Source: Macrostomum hystrix (taxonomy: Eukaryota; Platyhelminthes; Macrostomidae). From it: a DNA stretch of 64,000 nt. The notes below the pieces were generated by a model. That model had not been told where the DNA came from, made no database searches, and worked only from the letters and a program-made list of their open reading frames with translations. Of the stretch, positions 56,232 to 64,000 are shown piece by piece (position 1 is the stretch's first letter; the number at the start of each line of letters is the position of its first letter). A program made the position numbers and the translations under genes. The stretch is taken from assembly GCA_950097015.1 (NCBI GenBank), contig CATNEN010000038.1:25457001-25521000 (forward strand), given 5' to 3'.

Positions 56232-58535
56232 AGAGCGATATCTACCTAGATATCTACCAGGTCAACATGGTAGATATCTCACAAGATGGAGAAGCTAAAA
56301 TATCTAGTTAAACAGCAGAAAATGAAGTAGGCCTAAGAGTTGAACAAGCAGAAGAAAAAAACGAAAAAAATAATAAAATAAGTTAAAATGACAAAAGCTA
56401 TTGCTTGCTAGTCAGCAGCAGTAGCATAGGGGGGGCCTAGCCTCTAGACTGCTAATCCATATGCCAAGGAACTAAGTGGTCAAGGTCTGATAGACAATTG
56501 CAACAAACATAGGCATTCTACTCACACCCAGGTGACCTATGTGCTATCTCAAGGAGGAGCAACATCACAAAATGCAACTGAAGTCTAGAGGCTACAAGAT
56601 CCTGAAAGTGCAACTGCACACTAGCCATCATAGGCCTAGTTAATGTTTATATAGGCCTAACTATAATCAGTAAGCCAATAATATTAGTAGCTTATATAAA
56701 TCAATTAAAAACACTATTAAAACAAACTCAAACTCAATACCGAACAGTTGACAAAAAAGACAGTTGATGAAAAGTCTGTTGACTGAAAGACTGTTCACCA
56801 ATTTAGTGTCTTGCTAGGCCTACTTAGATACAAGTACTTATTTACTATTAAGATAAAGACCTAATGATGATACGGGCTACAACTATATAGTAAATAGTAT
56901 AGATACTTTATTGGCCTAGCTAGTAATAAGTAGAAAATTACTAAATTAAAATCGCTCTATTTTTACTTTTTTTAAACAGAGTTATTATGCCTGCTTACTG
57001 AATTACTTACTGTAGGATCTGTGATAATAGTGCGAGATTTTCTTGCCACATTTGAATGCGCGAATTTACTGTAAATTTCCATGTTTACATTGAAATTCGC
57101 GATGTAATTTTGTAATAGTATTATATGGCATTCGTACTGTACTTCCTGTTATCTACTGTAATTTACTGTATTCGTGTTTGTTTTAATGTTTGTTACTCAA
57201 ATACTGCACGGGCTGAATAGGCCTATTCGAGAATCGTAGTACCCTATAGTACGAGTGCTGCACGTAATCGCGAACCCTTACTCTGTACGCTGATTGGCTC
57301 AGCTTATATTTAAATACACTCAACTGTGATTGGCGGCCTATGACCCGTGCGGCTGGCGTCTAAGTGAAAGCTAAGTTCAAGTTTACATTTATTGCGAGTC
57401 CATTTTAGCCTGAAATTTCTGCCTTATTGTTTAGTTTACAGCAAATCGAAAGTATCAAATGTTTGTTAATTGCCGTAAGCTAATTAAACTTTTCCGGAAT
57501 ATTAAGCTATGTTATATATTATGTTATGTTATGTATAAGTTTGGCAAGCAGTATGCGCCCTACTTTCGCGTAGTTTTTACGCGCGTAATGAATGCTGCAT
57601 AATGCATTAATTTATTAATGTTGCATTAAAAATGTAAAAGTGCTTAAAAATGTAAAAACTCCTTGCGTACGAGTTTATTATTCTAGAAGTTCGCGGGCAT
57701 TGAGCGCGTGGGTCTCAAGCTTAAAAAACAGCCGTCGCATGTTTTCTTCTTAATGCATTTTCTTAATAAACTTAACCAAACATAACATAACTCAACTTAA
57801 ATACACACATTAATTCGCTCACCTTCCATTCACTTCATTCAACTTCACTGAACTCTCAATACTTCATTATGCAGCAGCAATATTACCTCTGGATATTTAC
57901 TTTAGTCTCTATCATAAAAAATGGAAATTTAGTGAAGCCCAACATATGCAGGTCAACTCGAACCAAAAAGACTGAAAATCATTAGCTGGTCGATCAAGTC
58001 GACTATAGAAACGACGAGACATCTCATCCCAGTCGTCCAATTATATGGTCCGTTTCCAGCTTGAAGGACTAAAGTGCACAGCAATAGATCCACTATAAGA
58101 CCCACAAAGTTAAACACTTGGATTTCCAAGTGTTGAATATGAAGGCTTAGATCGAGAATTTGTTGTCCTTTACAACGTTCTCCAATACATGAAATGCATC
58201 GATAATGTGAGGGTTCAGGAGGTTCTGATCGACAGTTCTGCTGGAGACTCGTAACGTGTTTTTGAGTCGCTCACTGCATGCAGCCGAACTATACCCTCCC
58301 ATTTAAGTGCTATAAGTTTTATCAGCACATGCCTCCAAAAATGGTGGTACACTCGAAGGTTTGGCCCGTGCAGAGCTGCACAAGTCGAAAAACTGTGCCA
58401 TAAAATACCCATTTTATAACACATACATTTAAAAGCCGTGGTGTATCTTCAACGCAAAATGACATTGGGTAGGTAAGCGGGCAGGACGCGTTTAAGTAAT
58501 GACCACCCTAGGCGCCAATAATGCAAAATAATGCA
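56232..58535. other. Intergenic; no gene seen
   Basis: No supported gene. Short palindromic gatatctacctagatatc near 56238 and several taggccta motifs. A slightly more GC- and CpG-rich zone at 57230-57370 shows no ORF of note. Confidence 0.5.
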
Positions 58536-58539
58536 TTTA

Positions 58540-58960
58540 GCAATGCATGAATAATGCATTGTAATGTATTAATAATACATTATAATCTATTAATAATACA
58601 TTATAATCCATTAATAATACATTATAATCTATTAATAATACATTATAATCTATTAATAATACATTATAATCTATTAATAATACATTATAATCTATTAATA
58701 ATACATTATAATCTATTAATAATACATTATAATCTATTAATAATACATTATAATCTATTAATAATACATTATAATCTATTAATAATACATTATAATCTAT
58801 TAATAATACATTATAATCTATTAATAATACATTATAATCTATTAATAATACATTATAATCTATTAATAATGCATTATAATATATTGTAGTGCATTATAAT
58901 CTAGCAATAATGCATTATAATCTATAAATAATCCATTATAATCAATGCATTATAATTTTT
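58540..58960. repeat. 21-bp AT-rich minisatellite, about 18 copies
   Basis: Unit aataatacattataatctat (+t), nearly identical across the centre and diverging at both edges to aatgcattataat. Over 85 percent A+T. The unit of 7 codons leaves a spurious plus-strand ORF. Confidence 0.97.
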
Positions 58961-60114
58961 ATCGAAAGGCGGAATTGTTTAGGCCACTTACTTACAAGAA
59001 GCTTGACTTCAATTTCAAGGGTCTAGTGTCAAGTGCATGCCTAAATACATATGCAAGCTTCTAACCGTCTTTGCTAATAATTGTACTTAGCTTGTCAGTT
59101 ACGTAAATCCCATGTCAGAGCATTACACTAGATATTAAAATTCAGATATTTATGCCTAGACATGCACTTCTAAATAATATAAAACATATGAAAAAGAACC
59201 GGATCATTCTACTTCCATCTATACATGTTTAGTTCAGCAGACTATGATGCTGGAGGACACAAAATCAGTGATTAACAGTGATATGTTTGTTGGCACTTAT
59301 TCATGTATAATTGTATATAATATAATATTATTGTGATTATATAAATACATTAATGTGATTATCATTGAAGAGAAAATTAAAAAAAGTTCAATCAAAATGA
59401 ATATTACACATAAAAGCAACTAGCGCTTGCATGGGAAAACCTGATTACTTCAGTAATCATTGCTGCCAAGAGTCACATTTGCATAAAGTGAAAATGCAGT
59501 CACTGATGCTAAATTGCAAGTGTAAGCAGCTTAGACAAAGTTAGTTTACAACGATTGTACATCGCATGGTTTCAATATATAGAAATTTGAGGAAATTATG
59601 AGAATTTATAGAACATGTAGCACAAAATTTCCTTTACTTAAGTAAACAGGCAATTTAAAACATTTTTTTCTATGATTCAGCTGCTAAAGCAACAAAGGAC
59701 CAACGGAAAAATTAACTTAAAATAACTATACACGCAAAAAGTAAATGCAGCCTGATTGCACGAAGCAGTTAAGAATGAACGTATACGCTTGCAGAATATT
59801 TCAGGAATATTTCAGCCCTGAAACAAAATGCATAAAAAGGACAACGAAAGTAGCACATGAGCGCATGGAAGGATTTTGAGTATCAACACATTTTTTTCTC
59901 TGAATATACAGAAAAATGCACGTGAAAACAGAGCACCTAAATAAATTGCATGATTAGCAATATATAAAAATAGCCTGATATTAGAGTACGAGATGATCGC
60001 AGAACAGACACATGGACTTCAATTGATAATTGAGATATTTGAGAAATTGAGTATTGTGAGCGAATGCAGAAAAATAGGACCGGAGAAATAAAGAAACAGT
60101 CTTCAATGCACCAC
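58961..60114. other. AT-rich 3' flank of the transposase region
   Basis: No gene. It may include the 3' part of the EnSpm-like element; I looked for a CACT-type terminus and could not pair one with confidence. Confidence 0.4.
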
Positions 60115-62617
60115 CTAGTCATGCTCGCTCTCTTCCAACATAGGTACCAGAGAAAAAAAACTACCTACACCACGCAGATGATTGAGATCAATCTTTATGC
60201 AGCGCGACTGAATCATTGAAGACGGAAACCATTCAATCCCATCATTGCGGGCATTTCTGTTGAACATTTCGTAGCGCAGCGACGGCTTGGAACGAGCTGC
60301 TGCTAGAACTGGCCGAGTAAACAGCGGGAAGAGGACACTTTGAAGCGTTCCCACTGAGTCTAGTATTGATCCTAGAAAACTCTGGCCACCTGGACAGACT
60401 TCCCTGATCAGAGAAAAGCGACCATCCTTCAGGTAGACGAACGAGGAGCATGTCTTGAAGTTGGTCTCGTGCCCATGTGCGAAGACTGCTTGTCCATTTA
60501 CCACTATGCAGTCCCTTGGTAGCGATGTATCAGCGATTGCAGATGTAAATGCCTCGTAAGCGGTGAATTCAGAGTGTTGAAAGGAATTAACCAATGAACT
60601 GTACCAAAAAAAAACGCTCGGCAATCTGCTCGGCTTGATAGCGAGTACCAGAAAACATGTGCTTGAAATGCAGCATCGCACCTTCGAATGGAAACATTGA
60701 GTAAGAAGATATTGGTCCAAACTCGCGGCACTGATTCCCCATGTGCTCCAACAGATGGAAGTTCAATCGATGTACCTCCTCTGAAAAGACTTCAGCTGCA
60801 CTCTCCATGAAAGCAGTGGTGAGCAACTGAACCTGCTCAAATCCGGCATTGCTGTACATGAAATGGTAGACTGCGATTAGGCAGAAAATGAGCTCCCGGT
60901 GTAAACCATTCTGTTGAGCCAGCAGCAAAGGAATCCACAAGTACAGGGAAAACAACTTAAAATCCTTCGCCTTCCAGAGACTCAATCTTGCCAGGGTAGG
61001 CGGCCGATGAATTCCATGTGGAAACTTTAGATTTTCAAGCAATGAATCAACAACTTCGCGAACAGAACGACCGATGAAAAACTCCTCGTGGCGGTTCTTG
61101 CCGTCAGTTGACATTGTTAGCAGAAGCTTGACCTGGCCCTCGAAAAATGCATGCATTCCGTCAATTATGAAGTTTGCTGGGAAACTGATACGCTTACACA
61201 GCGGTGACACTCCAGTTACGCCAAAAATGCTCTTTAGGCCCGACTGTTCAAGGAAGCGCACACATTCGAGATGAAATGCAGTTGTTCGGAGCGGACACTG
61301 GGAATTTGGGGCAAACACCCAGAGCCCAGTTCGCAGACTTTTGCCAGGGTTGAGGCACTTAGGACAGGAGAATTCTCCATTGAACTGCTTTATGCAGAAC
61401 AGTGAGGCGAGAGCTGGGAGATCACTTACAATGAAAGAGAAATGCAGGTGCACTGAAAATCTGCCATATTCAACCAGTGTAGGCAGCTTGTTGAGAATTG
61501 CAGGCAGACATTGGCGAAAGTTGGGCTTCTGTTTAGCGGAAACCAGTGCAAGCAAAATGATGTTTCGAAACAATTTCCTCTTGCCAGGAGGAAGATTCAG
61601 AAGGATTGCTGTCAGAGGCCATATCTGCACGTCAGAATTTTCCCAAAATGAAGCTCCATCTGCATTAAGCAAAAAATACATGTGTAGGTTAGTACCAGAG
61701 CTTCGCTCGAGGTTTTCTGCTACATCGGAGTTAAGGACATCAGTGTACATGCCACTGCTCATCTCGCGCTCGTACTCCAAAAGCACCTCCAACTGTGAGT
61801 CCAAGATGTTCTCGATCTGGCCTTGCACATTCGTAATCACGACGGTAGTGGCCAAGTCTTCATGTTCACGGCAGCCAGCCTTTTCACAAACCAGACACAG
61901 ACGAGCAGAGGTAAATGAATGACAGAAGAAATTTTTCACTCGCGTTTTCATTTGCTTTGCAGACTTTGGCAAATTTCTATCCGGAATGTGGCTTAGGAGG
62001 AGGAGTAGTCGATTCATAGCAGCATCGCTACAGTTCTCGTTAAGCTGCCACAGCCGCAAAAGAGAAGCAACGGTGCACTCGTCTTCAAGTGAATGCTGCA
62101 GAATGAGATGCCTCTCTTGAAAAACAGAGAGTGGCAGGAGTGGCTCTGCTGCTCCTTGGGCTGACACCGTTGAATGCAATCGTTGAGATGTCATTGGCAC
62201 TGAGGCACCAGCAGACGCATGGTCAGATGACGACGACGATGACGACAGGGCCGATCCTGTCGCCGATGACACAGAGGCACTGGCCGATCCTGTCGCCGAT
62301 GACACAGAGGCCCTGGCCGATCCTGTCGCCGATGACACAGAGGCACTGGCCGATCCTGTCGCCGATGACACAGAGGCACTGGCCGATCCTGTCGCCGATG
62401 ACACAGAGGCACTAGCCGATCCTGTCGCCGATGACACAGAGGCACTAGCCGATCCTGTCGCCGATGACACAGAGGCACTAGCCGATCCTGTCGCCGATGA
62501 CACAGAGGCACTAGCCGATCCTGTTGCCGATGACACAGAGGCACTGGCCGATCCTGTCGCCGATGACACAGAGGCACTGGCCGATCCTGTCGCCGATGTC
62601 TTCTGGATGTGCTGCAT
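60115..62617 (-). pseudogene. EnSpm/CACTA Tnp2-like transposase with one-base frameshift
   Basis: The first frame runs from the ATG at 62617 (good context, gccaccATG) to a stop at 60587, 676 aa. Order: about 11 repeats of an 11-aa unit (SSATGSASASV, residues ~10-120); a Cys-rich segment (CLVCEKAGC, ~240); the Tnp2 block (LNADGASFW ... IWPLTAILLNLPPGKRKLF), the first catalytic Asp region; FSCPKCLNPGKSLRTG, then FIIDGMHAFFEG, the second Asp region; and a DUF4218-like C-terminus (HLLEHMGNQ, GPISSYSMFPFEGAMLHFK). The frame ends soon after IAERFF inside a run of nine T (60614-60606). With one T fewer it would continue as the overlapping frame to 60115, about 160 residues more. So this is either an inactivating indel, an assembly homopolymer error or a frameshifting site. 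Terminal inverted repeats were not identified. Confidence 0.8.
62240..62600 (-). repeat. Coding 33-bp minisatellite in transposase N-terminus
   Basis: About 11 copies of gccgatgacacagaggcact plus ggccgatcctgtc encode the Ser/Ala-rich 11-mer. Copies differ only by rare silent or conservative changes (ctg/cta, gtc/gtt), so expansion is recent. Confidence 0.95.
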
Positions 62618-63323
62618 GGTGGCTGCTGCAGAGTAAGAAAAGTAGCATTTGTACATACATTTACTATTCATTTAACACCCATCACTACTTTCAGTCAACA
62701 CTTGCTCTCAATATACAATGCAGGCGATTTAGAATACATGTCATTGCCATCTTTTATACAGTGCTATCGCAGTAGCTATATACAATGGCCGACACTTATG
62801 TGAACTGAAGACTGAAGAAAAATTCTTTTCCTTACTATAAACTCTATATACTTAAGTAAAGGATTTAAATCAGACATTTATGTGCAAAGGCCCAAAATAG
62901 TTTGCATCAGTTATCTTATCCATGCTGACTCTGCAGTTATGATCATGTGCATCCCTTGATATTTCTCATATCTAACCAGAGAAGTATAGATGAGCAGCCC
63001 TATTAGTAACTGCCATTGTTATGTTGACACTAGAAAAAAACAATTCATTTATTATACCTTAGACAAAACTTAACGCCACTAAATATTATCTTAAGCAACA
63101 CACAGAAGTACATTAAACAAGCAGAAAGTAATAACTCGAAGACAAAATTCCAAAAGTCAATGATTGCCATTTTTTTATTTCCACAAAAAATATCAACCCA
63201 CACAATGCTTAGGCTCAACATTAACATATAATTAATACACTGCCTTCCATAAAAATAAAAAAATTAAACAATGCACTTCCCACCGTTGTAAATCAACCCA
63301 ATATAATCCAGGGACCTTAGGTT
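62618..63323. other. Upstream of transposase; AT-rich
   Basis: A possible acceptor (ttactctgcag, about 62630) lies just before the transposase ATG, so a 5' leader exon may exist. No other gene seen. Confidence 0.4.
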
Positions 63324-63416
63324 TTAGGGCTCTTTGCAGCATGATTCTGCTCCGCATAAGTCTGATTCAGACTCTTCCGTGCCATGGTCCACATCGCTTC
63401 TCCGGAATCGGCGCTG
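63324..63416 (-). CDS. Possible terminal exon of an unknown minus-strand gene
   Basis: Acceptor-like tttcaacctag| precedes a 31-codon frame (RRFRRSDVDHGTEESESDLC...CCKEP, stop). The charged composition looks coding, but no upstream exon is seen before the window ends and no domain is recognised. It may belong to the EnSpm-like element or to a gene beyond the window. Confidence 0.22.
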   Translation of the reverse strand, partial: QRRFRRSDVDHGTEESESDLCGAESCCKEP

Positions 63417-64000
63417 CTAGGTTGAAAAGCCAGTTGTAGAACCTCTACAATTTGGGAAGCAAAATTATACTAAATTTATCTGTTATACTCTTTAGAGAAG
63501 AGAAAATAGGAGAGATGCATGGGGTGCATGACACATGGCAAAGAAAAACAGCATTGATAAATGTTGCATCCCTGACCATCAAGGTGAGCAAGTGACCAAG
63601 CATCCCTACTCCAGTCAACCAAGCTGTAAGTTGATATCCACTTTAAGGAAGATAAAGTAAACTTCATGGCCCACTGACTACAGAGCAGTGGAGTGCATAG
63701 TTACTCTACCAAGTGATTGCATTGACAGCACAATTTTGCTATTCACCTGAAAATATATTTCTTGGCATACTTGAATTGGAAATAATTGGATTGTATTCCT
63801 TACTGCTAGTCTTAGTGGTTTACAATGTCATGTATGTCTTTAAATTTATGTTCCATATTAAGTTGCTAATAAAACTGTAGTTTAATATTCAGAAATTTTA
63901 TTCTGTTCCTCAAACCAACATTACCAAAAAGTACAGAATTAGCATATGGATATTACTGGTCATGCCACACTTCCACCCTTATTCCAAGGCTTATTACTTT
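63417..64000. other. Intergenic; no gene seen
   Basis: AT-rich sequence with no supported feature to the window end. Confidence 0.4.

Noticed and set aside
58961-63900. CACTA-type terminal inverted repeats of the EnSpm-like element
   Set aside because: Scattered cacta and tagtg strings exist but none pair convincingly on both sides of the transposase.

Overview
This is nuclear DNA of an invertebrate animal. Genes have GT-AG introns and the standard code, and the proteins are metazoan: a SLC20-type phosphate transporter, SIN1 of TORC2, VPS29 of retromer, a LicD/fukutin-like Golgi enzyme, a MARCH-type membrane E3 and a FAM228-like protein. The mobile elements (BEL/Pao, EnSpm/CACTA, tRNA-derived SINE-like repeats, a MITE) fit too. 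I cannot place the phylum from sequence alone. All splice junctions below were read by eye and checked only by phase: each complete multi-exon model sums to a whole number of codons.

Layout. 1-1975: a 21-bp minisatellite just 3' of the first gene. 2093-14372 (minus): an eight-exon sodium-phosphate cotransporter (PiT/SLC20A, 591 aa). Six of its seven introns carry a minisatellite, and the last is also split by a BEL/Pao LTR retrotransposon (2859-8095) with identical LTRs and an open polyprotein frame that lacks the reverse transcriptase/RNase H block. 15540-16640: 27-bp array. 17304-20282 (plus): a two-exon RINGv membrane protein whose second exon lies in the spacer of a large palindrome (18586-21422). 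22080-22560: polypyrimidine tract. 23589-24746 (minus): LicD/fukutin-like single-exon gene. 26975-31245: 39-bp array with a 19-unit (741-bp) higher-order repeat. 32363-37360 (minus): long RS/RD-rich nuclear-type protein, 5' exon not found. 39169-39717 (minus): VPS29, intronless. 41871-44115: 20/21-bp array. 45134-46451 (minus): FAM228-like, two exons. 48387-49028 and 55907-56231: full and partial copies of a MITE. 50629-51865: hairpin-forming 29/33-bp array. 51939-55302 (minus): SIN1/MAPKAP1, four exons, 631 aa. 58540-58960: AT-rich 21-bp array. 60115-62617 (minus): EnSpm/CACTA Tnp2-like transposase with a coding minisatellite and a one-base frameshift in a T9 run.

The genes are unrelated housekeeping and accessory genes, not a pathway or operon; SIN1, VPS29 and PiT share only general membrane, endosome and nutrient themes. 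The dominant feature is tandem repetition: well over 12 kb of the 64 kb is minisatellite, and nearly every intron of the spliced genes holds its own, sequence-unrelated array. Coding regions (BEL gag, transposase N-terminus, RS protein) show the same kind of expansion.

The most unusual points are the intron-private minisatellites, the foldback structure enclosing an E3-ligase exon, the RT-less but open BEL element, and the 741-bp higher-order repeat. Many long ORFs exist only because repeat units are multiples of three; I do not call these genes.
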